Assembly: GCA_910584655.1 (NCBI GenBank)
Contig: CAJUBJ010000006.1
Coordinates: forward strand, 60,718-124,717
Length of the DNA stretch: 64,000 bases
Reading direction: 5' to 3'
From: an uncultured Bacilli bacterium
GTDB lineage: Bacteria; Bacillota_I; Bacilli_A; RF39; UBA660
Program-made: the position numbers and the translations under genes
In this document: positions 25,938-37,600 of the stretch, piece by piece
How positions within the stretch are numbered: the first letter of the stretch is position 1
Layout of the letters: every line of letters starts with the position of its first letter
The notes under the pieces: model-generated
Databases searched by the model: none
The model's input: only the letters and a program-made list of their open reading frames with translations
What the model was told of the DNA's origin: nothing

Positions 25938-26620
25938 TATTTTATTTTAACAGTATTTTTTATTGTATCAATTTGTTTTATTATTTGATTTATATTTTCA
26001 TCATATTCATCTGACTGATTTATATCATTTTTATATTCTATAACGATTGTTTTTTCTTTATTAGATACAACTTTTTCTATAAAGATATTATAGTTTTGCT
26101 GAATTGAAGAAAATTCTTCATTTGGCATAGATATTATTCTAAAGATTTCATCTAAGTTACCATTATCGCTTGAATTATATATTATAAAGCCATTATTGAT
26201 TCTTTTTATAGAACATATTTTTATTATTTCTGTTGGTATGGTCATAGAAAAGTCTTTACTATTATATGTATTTACAAAAGATAATAAGTCGTCTATATCA
26301 GATACACTAAATGAATATGAAATATCAATATTAGAATTATCATTATTTTTAATAATACCTTTTATTTCTAGTTCTTTATCATTTTTTAGATCTTTATCAT
26401 AATCAAGTTCTATTTTTTTAACTTTGGTTCCGTTTATTATAATTGGTTCGTCTAAATTAAGAATATTAACTTTATAAGATTCATTATTTTCAATTATTTC
26501 TCTTGTTGTAACTTTACCACGTAATATTACTTCTTCGTTTATATTAAATTTTTCTTTTTGACATCCTGTTAACAATAAAGATATAAATATAAGTGTTATA
26601 CATTTTTTTACATTTTTCAT
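25937..26620 (-). CDS. Lipoprotein, unknown function
   Basis: 227 aa. The N-terminus is a lipoprotein signal: basic start, hydrophobic stretch, and lipobox 'LLTGC' with the modified cysteine at residue 20. The mature protein begins with an OB-like strand-rich part ('VILRGKVTTREIIENN') and then an alpha/beta domain. It is held on the outer face of the membrane. The ATG at 26620 follows AGGAGA. Single-gene unit. I do not recognise the family. Confidence 0.75.
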   Translation of the reverse strand: MKNVKKCITLIFISLLLTGCQKEKFNINEEVILRGKVTTREIIENNESYKVNILNLDEPIIINGTKVKKIELDYDKDLKNDKELEIKGIIKNNDNSNIDISYSFSVSDIDDLLSFVNTYNSKDFSMTIPTEIIKICSIKRINNGFIIYNSSDNGNLDEIFRIISMPNEEFSSIQQNYNIFIEKVVSNKEKTIVIEYKNDINQSDEYDENINQIIKQIDTIKNTVKIK

Positions 26621-26657
26621 ACGTCTTATTCTCCTACTTTGATTGTAACATAATAAA

Positions 26658-26692
26658 AGACCAATACTTTTTAAAAAGTATTGGTCTTTACA
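26658..26692 (-). terminator. Terminator of the 166-aa gene
   Basis: A near-perfect palindrome of about 32 bp (AGACCAATACTTTTT and complement) lies just after the stop of the minus-strand 26694 gene. Confidence 0.75.
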
Positions 26693-26693
26693 A

Positions 26694-27194
26694 TTATTTT
26701 TCTAGTTTATTTACATCTATGCCAGAATCGATAAAAATATTATGATAAAAATCTATTTTTTTATTGATATCATTAATGTAAGTTTCACACTGTCTATTAT
26801 ACATAAAAGTATTGTCAACTTTTGTAAAGGTTTCATAATTAGCGTTACTATAAGTACAAATATACTCTGTTTCTTTAACTTCTAATAATGGTGACGTATT
26901 TGATATAGTAAGATGATATATATCATTATCAATATATAAGTAACCTTTTTTATAATCTATAGTATAATTATCATCGCTTATTTTTTTAGTACATGTTTCA
27001 CTATTACAATTATAATCTTGTTTAATTAAATATTTCTTTAATCTATTAGAAGGGTTTGTAATAATGAAAACAAATAATGCTATACTTATTGTTAAGATTA
27101 TTATCAAGATGATTGGAACTATTATAATTACATAATTTTTTTTAGATAATTTTTCATTATTGTGATGATGTTTTAATTCTTCATTTTTTTTCAT
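26694..27194 (-). CDS. Membrane-anchored small protein, unknown
   Basis: 166 aa. A charged, histidine-containing start ('ELKHHHNNEKLSKK') precedes one membrane helix (about residues 20-46). The outside domain of about 110 aa holds six cysteines ('DYNCNSETCTKK', 'YICTYSN', 'RQCETY'), which may form disulfides. It lies 16 nt downstream of coiled-coil family member C and is likely the last gene of the addB-addA operon. Function unknown. Confidence 0.65.
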   Translation of the reverse strand: MKKNEELKHHHNNEKLSKKNYVIIIVPIILIIILTISIALFVFIITNPSNRLKKYLIKQDYNCNSETCTKKISDDNYTIDYKKGYLYIDNDIYHLTISNTSPLLEVKETEYICTYSNANYETFTKVDNTFMYNRQCETYINDINKKIDFYHNIFIDSGIDVNKLEK

Positions 27195-27210
27195 TCTTTT
27201 ACTTCCTTTA

Positions 27211-28848
27211 TTAAGCTAATTTTGGTAAATCACTTTGATCTATAATTCCATTTAAAAGATATTGGCTACTTATTTTTAAAAGATTTTTAAATGAAACTTC
27301 AAGATAAAATGAATTATCTGTTCGTTCATAATCTTCAAAAATTATAATATTACTAAATAATGCCCCACTATTATTAGTCTTTAAATAAAAACTACAGCCC
27401 ATTATAGAATTACATAAATGTTTTATTATAGAATGATTATAATTATATAAATCTACATTATGATAATTTTCTAATTGCTCTTTTTTTAAATCTTCATATT
27501 CTTTTGTTAGAGATGAGATTCTTGAATTAAGTCTAGCGATTATAATACTTACTCTATTTATGTTACTTACACAAGTTTCTAGTTCTTTTTTATATTTTTC
27601 AATTCCTAAAGAATCTTTATCTAAAGATGCACGTTTTTCTTTAAAAAGGTCTAAATCTTTTTTTGATGATGATAGCTCGATACTTAAGCTTTTTAATTTA
27701 TTTTTTAACTCTTGCTCTTCTTTATGACAAATTTTGTTCATATATTTCGGTTTGATACTTTTTAAATCTAGAAGACTATAGTCAATATCATCTGAGTTAT
27801 TAAGATAAGTTAAAAGAAAATTAATATTTACAAGAATAAGAAGAATTTTTATGTCGTTTATTTTCTTTTCTTTTTTTATTTTACTGTATGTAGTGCTTTT
27901 ACTTTCATGTAGAATACTAAGAAGGTCTAAAAGCTCATCAATTGAACTATTAGTATGTTCTAATAACGTTATATCATTGCTAGCTTGCCAAACTATATTT
28001 TCTATAATATGGATTTGTTTACTTAGATTAGAATTATAAAATTCATCATCCATCAATTTTTCTATTTTGGCTAGTAACTTATTATCAGTATCTAAAAGGT
28101 TTATTTCTTGTTCTTCAAGATAAAAGCCATCTTTTTTACATTCATCTTTTAAAAGATTATAGAAAATCAAATAAGAATCTTCAGTTTCTAAACCATGCTT
28201 ATATTGCTTTAAATGTTTTAAATAATTTATAGCCGCATTTTTTACAATAAGTATACTATTATCTTTAATTGGTTTTGTTTTATCTATATGTTTAATATGA
28301 ATATTGTAATAAGTAAATTCATTTAAAAACTTATCTTTTTCTTTTTGATCTGTTATCTTTATAATATCTTTATTTGGAATTGTATAACAAATATTCATTT
28401 CTTTATTTTCGTTATTTTTTATATTATCTAATAATAAAGACATAAAACATATAAACCATTTTACATCGATGTATGTGTTATCTTTAAAATATATTTTGTT
28501 ATTTGATTCATTATATGAGTAATCATTTAAAATAAATTTATTTTTTATAATTGATAGAAGCTCTAACTCATTTGTTGCTTTTATGTTAGTAATTTGATTC
28601 AAATTAAATTTCAAATTACTATTATATTTTTCAAGATATTTATTGTATTTTAGTTCTAAATAATCAATATCATTTATTAATAGTTTAAAAATGTATATAT
28701 ATATTAAAAAGTTATTTTTTTCAGATGGATGATAAAAGTAGGCATTGTTATTTATAGACATCTTAGGATTTTTTATCATTTCAATTAAGGCATTAATACT
28801 TAAAGAAATTTGATCTTTTGTGTTATTAAAACAATTTTTGCTAGCCAT
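27211..28848 (-). CDS. Unrecognised coiled-coil protein, family member C, in addBA operon
   Basis: 545 aa, soluble. It shares block order with the genes at 18885 and 20400: 'NNKIYFKDNTYIDVKWFICF' followed by 'LLLDNIKNNENKE', a helical middle, a coiled coil near residues 375-460 ('LKSLSIELSSSKKDLDLFKE', 'RLNSRISSLTKEYEDLKKEQ'), and a C-terminal part with 'FYLEVSFKNLLKISSQYLLN'. It follows addA by 16 nt, with a strong AGGAGGT site, so it is probably cotranscribed with the AddAB nuclease. Whether it has a part in DNA repair is inference only. Confidence 0.7.
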   Translation of the reverse strand: MASKNCFNNTKDQISLSINALIEMIKNPKMSINNNAYFYHPSEKNNFLIYIYIFKLLINDIDYLELKYNKYLEKYNSNLKFNLNQITNIKATNELELLSIIKNKFILNDYSYNESNNKIYFKDNTYIDVKWFICFMSLLLDNIKNNENKEMNICYTIPNKDIIKITDQKEKDKFLNEFTYYNIHIKHIDKTKPIKDNSILIVKNAAINYLKHLKQYKHGLETEDSYLIFYNLLKDECKKDGFYLEEQEINLLDTDNKLLAKIEKLMDDEFYNSNLSKQIHIIENIVWQASNDITLLEHTNSSIDELLDLLSILHESKSTTYSKIKKEKKINDIKILLILVNINFLLTYLNNSDDIDYSLLDLKSIKPKYMNKICHKEEQELKNKLKSLSIELSSSKKDLDLFKEKRASLDKDSLGIEKYKKELETCVSNINRVSIIIARLNSRISSLTKEYEDLKKEQLENYHNVDLYNYNHSIIKHLCNSIMGCSFYLKTNNSGALFSNIIIFEDYERTDNSFYLEVSFKNLLKISSQYLLNGIIDQSDLPKLA

Positions 28849-28864
28849 ACTTTTACCTCCTATT

Positions 28865-31800
28865 CTATAATTTTTCTAAAGTTTCACTAAGTATTGAATA
28901 TAAGTATAAATCTATTGGTTTGTTACTTATAGAAGCTATATATTTTTTATATCCATTTAACTGTTTTAAATAGTTATCATCTTTTATATTATTTAATTTA
29001 TAATCGATTATATCTATATGATTATCATGTTCTATCATTAAATCTATTATTCCATGATATTCATTAGTATCATCTCTATAGATAAATTCGTATTCTTTAT
29101 AAATATTAGCATTTTTTATATCCTTAAGTAAAGGAACATTAAGAAATTTATCTATTTTTTTTCTTATAAATTCATTTTCTATTAAAGATAAGTTTGGATT
29201 TTTAAAATCTATATATTCAAGAGCTTCATGCATTTTTAGACCAAAATCCATATTTTTAGAAATATCTTTAGTAATTAATTCATGTAAATTTTTAGAAAAA
29301 TGTTCTTGCTTTATATTACTAATTTCTGGTATTTCAATAGGTGTTACTATAAATTCTTCTACATTAGATATTTCTAATTTATTTAGAGATTTATTATTAT
29401 ATAAATAGTCTTTAGATAAATTTATATTTTCAATGTTTAATTCTTTATAATATTTTAAGATATTATGTTTAATAGAATTTAATATGCTACTAAATGAGCG
29501 ATATTTTCTACGTAAAGTAATATCAATAGTATTATTTTCATCTAAGTCATTTATTTCTTCTTCAATTGATGGAGTTAGAAGAATCATTTTTTCTTTAGCT
29601 CTAGTTAAAGCAACATAGAATAGTCTTATACGTTCTGATACTTCTTCTTCTAAATAATGATATTTTACTAAGTATTTAATAAAAGATTCATTTATTCCTT
29701 CTTCAAAATATGGAGTTATTATTCCATACTTGTTATCAAATAGGAAACGATCTTTTAAATCACTTATATTAAACGCTTTATATAATCCGCTATAGTAACA
29801 TATGTGATACTCAAGTCCTTTTGATTTATGAATTGTCATTATTTTTACAGAGTCTGATCCAGTATTTGTAGCGCTATATTTCATATCATAGTCAGTAGCT
29901 AATAGTTCATTTAAATAGTTTCTAAAAGTATAAATGTCATATCCTAAACTACTTAGGTTAGAAGCAATATCAAATAATTTTGAGATTCTAATCATTGAAG
30001 CGGAAATATTACCTACTTTGATAAATTTTTCATACATATTTGTCTTGTTAATAATGTGTTCTAATAATGTACTAACACTTGTACTGGTTATTTCTTTGCT
30101 TAATGGCGATAACGTTTGATAAACTATGTTATCTTTAAAATTATTATTTTTAAATGAGTCAAAAATTTCTTGATCACTTAGTTCAAATAAGTAACTACGT
30201 GCTATGCTTATATAATCATATTTAAACTCGGTATCAAACTCTTTTAAATTGATTTTAACAATATAATCAATAATATTTTTTAGAATATATATATCGTCTG
30301 AATTATTAAGTTTATCATCTTTATATAGTGTTAATGGAATTCCTACATATTCAAATATTTTTTTGTATAGGTCAAAATCTGTTGTACGATCCATTAAAAT
30401 AACAAAGTCATTATAGGTAATATTTCTTAGTACTTTATCATCTTTATTAAATACTTGATATTGAGATGATATTTTTTCTTTAATATCTTTTGCTATAGCA
30501 AATATTTCTATTTCTTCTTTGGAAAATTTTTTATCTTCTGGTTCTGTATATTCTAAAATTTCAAAATCGTAATTATAATCAGTTAGTCCTTCTTCTATGT
30601 ATGAAGTGTTACCATAAACCATTTGATGTGATTCATGATACTCTGCTCCACCTATTATATTATCCATTACTAAGTTAAATACTTCATTAATATTTGATAG
30701 AACTTCGCGACGAGAACGAAAGTTTTTAACTAAGTCAATTTTCATACCGTTTTTTCCTAAGGCATAATTATCATATTTATTTTTAAATATATAAGGGTTA
30801 GCATTACGAAAACGATAAATGCTTTGTTTTATATCTCCTACCATATAAACATTGTGATTTTCAATCATTGAAATGAAAGTTTCTTGAATATCGTTTGTAT
30901 CTTGATATTCATCAATCATTATTTCTTTAAAGGTCTCTTTAAGTTCATTTCGAACGGATTCATTTTCTTTTAAGACTCTAATTGATAATAAAGCAATATC
31001 TTGGAAATCGTATATTTCATTATCTTCTTTATATTTATGAAATGAAGTAAGATAATCTTTTATAATTGATATTATTATAGTTACATAATTTTTAATATTA
31101 GATAAAGATTCCATAATTTTATCGACGTTGCCATATGTGTATATTGTATCTTTTAATTCATCTATAGAAGATTTTAGTTTTTCTTTTGCAGACTTAACGT
31201 CTTCTTCGCTACCACGTGGTAGTGATGGAAGTTTGATTAAACCTATTATGTTGAAAAAGTCATTTATCGTCTTACAATTGTGTAGTTCTACAAGAGCTTC
31301 ACTTAACTTAACTTCATAATCACCATCTGTCAATAAAGATAGTTTGTATGATAGTTGTTCTATTTCTGAAACTTTGGCTTTTAAGAGTGATTCATATTCA
31401 TCTAAACAATCTTTTATAAATTCGGTACTAAAATATTTTTCTAAATATGTATCAATATATTCATCACGATTAGGAAAGGCATCTATCTTAGTTGCTATTT
31501 TTAGAATGGATTGTTTCAAATCTGAATCATCTTTAACACAAAAATCGTAAATTAGTTTACTAAAGTTTTCATTTGGATTGGCATAGTATCTGTCAAACAC
31601 TTCGTCCATAATTCGTATACGTTCAAGGTCAATGATTGACGCATCTGAAATACCAATATTATTAGAAATATTTAATAAATAGTGATATTTTTTGACTACA
31701 GATAGTGCAAAGGAATCAAATGTTGTGATATATGCTTGATCAATTAATTCTAGTTCATTAGCTAAAGCAGGATTTTCGTGTATACCTTTTTTTATTGATT

Positions 31801-32002
31801 TTCTTATACGTTCTTTCATTTCACCAGCAGCTGCCTTGGTAAAAGTCAAAATAAGAAGTTCATTTACATGAGTTCCACTATTTAAAATACGCATTGTGCG
31901 AGCTGTTAAAACGGCAGTTTTTCCTGATCCAGCTCCGGCTGATACTATTATATTAGTTCCAGTTTCATTTATTGCTTGTTCTTGTTCTCTAGTCCATGCC
32001 AT
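28865..32002 (-). CDS. addA: ATP-dependent helicase-nuclease subunit AddA
   Basis: UvrD-like helicase plus C-terminal RecB-type nuclease. Motifs seen are 'WTREQEQAINE' (Q motif), 'VSAGAGSGKTAVL' (Walker A), 'MIDEYQDTNDIQ', 'MVGDIKQSIYRFRNA', 'TIHKSKGLEYH', 'RIRLFYVALTRAKEK', and near the end 'GIIDLMIEHDNHIDIIDYK', which holds the nuclease D...DYK residues. It processes double-strand breaks with AddB. About 1045 aa, somewhat shorter than in Bacillus. The ATG at 32002 overlaps the addB stop, with AGGAGGTGAT upstream. It is coupled to addB. Confidence 0.95.
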   Translation of the reverse strand: MAWTREQEQAINETGTNIIVSAGAGSGKTAVLTARTMRILNSGTHVNELLILTFTKAAAGEMKERIRKSIKKGIHENPALANELELIDQAYITTFDSFALSVVKKYHYLLNISNNIGISDASIIDLERIRIMDEVFDRYYANPNENFSKLIYDFCVKDDSDLKQSILKIATKIDAFPNRDEYIDTYLEKYFSTEFIKDCLDEYESLLKAKVSEIEQLSYKLSLLTDGDYEVKLSEALVELHNCKTINDFFNIIGLIKLPSLPRGSEEDVKSAKEKLKSSIDELKDTIYTYGNVDKIMESLSNIKNYVTIIISIIKDYLTSFHKYKEDNEIYDFQDIALLSIRVLKENESVRNELKETFKEIMIDEYQDTNDIQETFISMIENHNVYMVGDIKQSIYRFRNANPYIFKNKYDNYALGKNGMKIDLVKNFRSRREVLSNINEVFNLVMDNIIGGAEYHESHQMVYGNTSYIEEGLTDYNYDFEILEYTEPEDKKFSKEEIEIFAIAKDIKEKISSQYQVFNKDDKVLRNITYNDFVILMDRTTDFDLYKKIFEYVGIPLTLYKDDKLNNSDDIYILKNIIDYIVKINLKEFDTEFKYDYISIARSYLFELSDQEIFDSFKNNNFKDNIVYQTLSPLSKEITSTSVSTLLEHIINKTNMYEKFIKVGNISASMIRISKLFDIASNLSSLGYDIYTFRNYLNELLATDYDMKYSATNTGSDSVKIMTIHKSKGLEYHICYYSGLYKAFNISDLKDRFLFDNKYGIITPYFEEGINESFIKYLVKYHYLEEEVSERIRLFYVALTRAKEKMILLTPSIEEEINDLDENNTIDITLRRKYRSFSSILNSIKHNILKYYKELNIENINLSKDYLYNNKSLNKLEISNVEEFIVTPIEIPEISNIKQEHFSKNLHELITKDISKNMDFGLKMHEALEYIDFKNPNLSLIENEFIRKKIDKFLNVPLLKDIKNANIYKEYEFIYRDDTNEYHGIIDLMIEHDNHIDIIDYKLNNIKDDNYLKQLNGYKKYIASISNKPIDLYLYSILSETLEKL

Positions 32003-34370
32003 TAATATCACCTCCTAATATATCTTCTTTTGTTAAAGGTTTTAATTCTTCAACATCATCGTTTGTATGGAAACAAACATCCTTAAATTTACATAAGTTA
32101 CATCCATAATTAATTTTTCCTATTTTTTTAGGTGAAATATTAAATTCAGCATTACAAATTTTCCTAGCTCCATCTTTAATATTGTTTTCGGCTAAAGCAG
32201 TTATTATATCCATTTCCTTATTAGAAAGAACTTTAGCATAGGAATAGAAAGAATTATCATTTTTTATTTTCATACTTTTTATAATATTACTATCCATAAA
32301 CGAATTATCAAACTTTGATAATATTTCTTGATCTTCATTAGAATATCCTTGTAATAATAAATTTTTCTTTTTTAATTGTTCATAACTATGAGACTTATCA
32401 ACAGTTACTTCATTGTTTAAAACTTTTTGTAGATAAAAACCTGCTACTTTAATATTTTCTAGTTTTTTTGAATTATGCGCTAGATATAAATATACTGGTA
32501 ATTGCATACCAATACCATAAGGAATTGTTGTTAAGTCAAGATTTGGATTACCTGTTTTATAATCTATAATTGCTATTATAGTTTCATTACCTTCTTTTTT
32601 ATATTTTATTTTATCAATAATGCCAGTAAAAGTTATTTTTATATCACCAGAAATACTTGTATAGATTCTTTCTTCATGTAATTCATCGTGTAAGTTAGTA
32701 AAATTTTCTTGTTCTTTAATAACTTCAATAATAAATTTTAGTTCTTCTTTTAATTTATTTAGAAAAAATATTTCTTTACTATTAAATTCGTGATTTAAAT
32801 TGTTTACTTCATTAGACCATAATTCGTCATAAGATAGAGAACTTGTATTAAATTTTTCTAATATACTATGAAATAAAGTTCCAACTAATTGATAAAATGT
32901 TTCTTCATAAATATTTAATTTTAAAATGTTACCAATATAAAATGAAAAAGGGCAACGAAAATATTTATCTAAACTACTATAAGATAAGGTTAATTTGTTA
33001 TCTAAGTACTCTTTTAAATCAAATGAAGATATTCCTTTAAATGTATGATTATAAGTATTGTATGGAAGATTTTTATAATGATTATTTAAAATACTTAGAA
33101 GAGATGATTTTGTTCCATACTTATAATATTCATCTAAAAGAGATGTTAATTTTATTTTATTATAGATATTTGAATTAACTAAAGTATTAGTATTAATTTT
33201 TTCTACATCATAATTTAATATTTCATTTAAACTTGAAATATTAAATTCTTCTCCATTAGCATTCTTTTTATATGTAATAATTAGGTTATTGATAGAATTT
33301 AGTTTATTAGAAATGGTTAGACGCTCTAAATTATTTTTATCAACAGTTAAAGAAATACTTAATTCTTTTTTATCATTATCGGTTAAATAGTCTTCATCTT
33401 TGTGAATTAATGGTAATATTCCTTGATTAAAAGAAACAGTAAAGACATAATCATCTTTATCAAATATTGTATCCTTTAAACTTACTTCATGAATTGATTG
33501 TGGAATATCTATTTTACTTAATTTAGTATTTTTTAAATCATATTTGATCATTTCTTTTACAAGGAGCTTATCTTCAACGAAAGTATATTTATTAATAATA
33601 TTTATTATCTTATTATAAATATCTTCTGAATTTTCAGAATCAATATATTCTTTAATGCTTTCTAAAGTAATAGATAAATCACTATTATAATTTTCAAAAA
33701 ATTTAGTACATATAAACGTGGTGTAAATTGATTCAGTGTCATCTAAAGTATAAGGAATATTAAACATAGGAAATATTCTTTTTATAAGCTTACGATATTC
33801 GTCTGTTAAATTGGTTAAAAAAATTTTACTATGTGCAACACCTTTTTTTATCAAAGAACATATGGAATTAGCAACATACTCCACTTCATCTTCAATAGTT
33901 TGCAATTCGTAAATTTTATGTTCATATGTAGTAATATCATCATTTACAATACTTACTTCATTATTTTTATTAAGTGAATCAACTAAACTTTGTATTTCTT
34001 TAGTTAATGGCAAATTATAAATAACTATAGATTTATTTAATAAAGTGCTAAGAAATAATTTATTTATAGTTAGTAATTTCTTTGATATCAGTTCTTCTTT
34101 TAAAGATACTAAAAAAGATAATTTTGTATTATTATAAGTTTTATTTTCAACATTGTATAAATTGTTTATATATATTTGGGCTATTTCATATTTAATATTA
34201 TAGTTAGACATAACATAATAAATAGTTTCTTCATTATAATCAAAATAATATAATTTATTAAATTCTGATAGTGAATATATTTTTATGTTATGTAATTCTT
34301 TATTTAATTCTTTTAGTAAGTTCTTTTTATTAACGTTAGATGTTATTATAATTTGATTGTTTTTAAACAT
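31989..34370 (-). CDS. addB: Reduced AddB subunit (PD-(D/E)XK nuclease)
   Basis: About 793 aa, whereas Bacillus AddB has close to 1,160. The C-terminal nuclease is intact: 'GIIDKIKYKKEGNETIIAII' then 'DYKTGN', with 'RCPFSFYI' and 'CNLCKFKDVC' giving the four cysteines that hold an iron-sulfur cluster in AddB. The N-terminal helicase-like part has no Walker A, so it should not bind ATP. It works in AddAB break resection with the next gene. The ATG at 34370 has AGGTGATAAGT before it. Confidence 0.88.
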   Translation of the reverse strand: MFKNNQIIITSNVNKKNLLKELNKELHNIKIYSLSEFNKLYYFDYNEETIYYVMSNYNIKYEIAQIYINNLYNVENKTYNNTKLSFLVSLKEELISKKLLTINKLFLSTLLNKSIVIYNLPLTKEIQSLVDSLNKNNEVSIVNDDITTYEHKIYELQTIEDEVEYVANSICSLIKKGVAHSKIFLTNLTDEYRKLIKRIFPMFNIPYTLDDTESIYTTFICTKFFENYNSDLSITLESIKEYIDSENSEDIYNKIINIINKYTFVEDKLLVKEMIKYDLKNTKLSKIDIPQSIHEVSLKDTIFDKDDYVFTVSFNQGILPLIHKDEDYLTDNDKKELSISLTVDKNNLERLTISNKLNSINNLIITYKKNANGEEFNISSLNEILNYDVEKINTNTLVNSNIYNKIKLTSLLDEYYKYGTKSSLLSILNNHYKNLPYNTYNHTFKGISSFDLKEYLDNKLTLSYSSLDKYFRCPFSFYIGNILKLNIYEETFYQLVGTLFHSILEKFNTSSLSYDELWSNEVNNLNHEFNSKEIFFLNKLKEELKFIIEVIKEQENFTNLHDELHEERIYTSISGDIKITFTGIIDKIKYKKEGNETIIAIIDYKTGNPNLDLTTIPYGIGMQLPVYLYLAHNSKKLENIKVAGFYLQKVLNNEVTVDKSHSYEQLKKKNLLLQGYSNEDQEILSKFDNSFMDSNIIKSMKIKNDNSFYSYAKVLSNKEMDIITALAENNIKDGARKICNAEFNISPKKIGKINYGCNLCKFKDVCFHTNDDVEELKPLTKEDILGGDINGMD

Positions 34371-34607
34371 ACTTATCACCTATTTAATTTTATCATAATT
34401 AGAATATAAAACATAGAAATTATATAGAAGACATACAGAAATATATGGTAAAAATTTAAAAAGTTTTTGTTTATTATTTCAGTATTAAATGAACTTTTTT
34501 ATAATTTATAAAACCATAAAAAATAATTATGACCAAAAATCGATATATGAATTTACTTTATGATATTATTGTGCTATTTTATATTTATTAGATGGAGGGT
34601 TTGGGTC

Positions 34608-37600
34608 ATGAATGAAGAAGTTTTAAAAAGTTATATATTATTAGCACTTAATTATCCTGGTCAAAAAGGAAAAATGAATAGCGCTACTGATATATTAAAA
34701 AAAGTTTGCAGAATTGCTGAAACAGATATGAAAAATTTTGGCGATGTTTATTCTGTTTATGTTGATGAAGGAGCAACAAAAGACAAAGAACATATCTTGT
34801 TAAATAATGAAGTTATATTAACTCCTTATAAAGGTGTTAACCATCCTATTGTAGGAAATATGAGTGATATAAGAATTAATAACATAAATGACAGATTTGT
34901 TGTTAAGGTAGAAAAAGACGATAACGAAGGTATATATGTTGCAAAATTTGTAGGGAGAATTGGCAATATTGAGGATATAACAAGATTGTTAGAAGAACTT
35001 GAACTTACTGGCGAAGTTTATATAAAAAATGGTCAGTATAGATCATTTCCTGATGAAGTTGGTTACGTACAAGGTGAAATAACATTTAATAGTAAAAATG
35101 AAGGTTTTATTACTAATGATTTGGGACAAAAATATTATGTTCACCCTAATGATTTAAATGGTGCTTTAGATGGAGATATAGTTATATTAAAACCAACACG
35201 TAAAATGTATCAAGATAGTATAGTTTCTAGAGTAGAAAAAGTAATAAAAAGAAAAGATGGTTTAATTGCTTGTGAAGTAGTTGATAAAAAAGGTAAAAAA
35301 GTTATAAATCCACTTTTAAAATTAAACTATCCTATTATGATTAGTGAAGAAGAATTAGCTAAATTAAACGTTGGAGATAGAATTTTAGTTAGAATAGATA
35401 CTCCTAATAATAGTAGATATTATGGCGAAGTTATTTCTTTGGTTACTAAAGTTGATGAAGTTGAAATACAAGAGGACGAAACTACTATTGAAAGTGAGTA
35501 TGTAATTGCTAATGGTGGTACTAAAGATGATGCTTTAAATCTTGTTAAAAAATTTGTGTTAGATTCAAAATCTAAAAAATATTCATTTAGTGAATTACTT
35601 AAAAAGATTTGTTCTTTTAAAAACTTTAGTTCTACTGAATTAGAAGAAGCACTACAAGAACTTGAAAATGATGGTTTAATTTATATAGATAAGAATGGTT
35701 TATATAGTGCTTTCCCTGCTGATTTAGGTCTTGTTCAAGGAGTTATAACTGTTAGTAAATATGATGAAGGTTTGATAACTACTGAAGATGGAAAAAGATT
35801 TAAAGTAGAAAGTAAAGATATGCACGATGCTTTAGATGGAGATACTGTTATAATTAGACCTACTAAAAAAATTAAACAAGGTCACATTATTGCAAAAGTT
35901 GAAAAGATTATTAAAAGAAAAGATGGACTAGTAGTTGTAGAAGTTGTGAAAGATGAGCTTGGAGATTATGTTTTACGTCCATTTAATGCAAGATTAGAAA
36001 ATGAGATTAGAATTAATCCTTCTTCAATGAAACCATTAGTTGAAGGTGACAGAATTGTTGTAAAAATTGATCAATTAAGTAATAAAGGATGTTACTTTGC
36101 TGAATTTGTTAAAAATATTGGTCATAAAGATGACCCAGATGCCGACTTAAAAGTAATAGCAATTGAAAATAATATTATGATAGAATTTTCTGATAAGGCA
36201 CTTGAAGAAGCAGAAGCTACTCCTACTGAAGTTTCTAATGTAGAAAAAAGTGGAAGATTAGACCTTACTGATAAATTAATATTTACTATTGATGGCGCTA
36301 AAACGAAAGATCGTGATGATGCTGTTAGTATTGAAGTAAATGAAAATGGTAATTATATTGTTGGAGTACATATTGCTGATGTTTCTCATTACATTTATCC
36401 TGGGATGCAATTGTGGGAAGAATCTTTAACACGTGCTACTAGTGTTTATATGGCTGATACAGTTATACCTATGATTCCTCATAAATTATCAAACGGGATT
36501 TGTTCTTTAAACGAAGGCGTTGACAGATTAACTCTTAGTTGTATTATGGAAGTTTCTCCTCAAGGACAAATTCTAAAATATGACTTTGTAGATAGTGTAA
36601 TAAATTCTAGAAAAGCTATGACTTATGAAGCTGTAAATCAAATTTTTGAAGATGGCGAAATGGTTGATGGGTATGAAGAGTTTTATGATGCCCTTGAATT
36701 AATGAGAAAATTATCTGCTAGATTAGAAAAAGTAAAAGAAAAACGCGGATACGTAAATTTTGGTTCAAATGATTTAGAAATAGAAATGGATGAAAATGGA
36801 AAACCACTTCAATTTAGACCTAAAGAACAAAGAACAGCAGAAAAGATAATAGAAAATTTAATGTTACTTGCTAATGAGTGTTATGCAAATTATATGATTA
36901 TTCCTGCTCCATTAAGAGTTCATGAAACTCCTGATGAAGAAAAAATAGAAGAAGCTTTTGAAATGTTAGATAAGAGTGGTATTAAAGTTAAAGCTACTCA
37001 TGATATTACAAATGGTAAAATTATTCAACAAATTTTAGAACAAATTAATGATATGGATGAAAGAAGTGTTGCAGCTAATATAATTCTTAGAGCTATGAAA
37101 CGTGCAAGATATGATGTCGAAAGAATTGGACACTTTGGATTAGGTCTTCAAAATTATGGACACTTTACTAGTCCAATTAGAAGAGCTGCTGACTTACGTG
37201 GACATTATAATCTAAGAATGCAAAGAGATAACAGATTCAATATAAAAGACTTCGACGAATTCCATGAAACTATGGAGGCTTTCTGTCAACATATTTCTAG
37301 AAAAGAAAGAAATGCTGACCAAGCTGAAAGAGATGCTAATGAATATGAAATGATAAGATATATGATGGAACATTTGGGTGAAAAGTTTAATGCTCATGTT
37401 ACATACGTTAGTAGTAAAGTAATATTCGTAAAAACTGAACAAGGAATTGATGGAAGAATTTATCCAGATGATATTGAAGGAGATAAATTTACATTTAATG
37501 ATTCAACATTATCATTCAATGGAAGAAAGACAAAGAAAAAAATTAGAATCGGATCTAATTTAGTACTTACAGCTTTAGAAGCTGATAGAGATTTTGGTTC

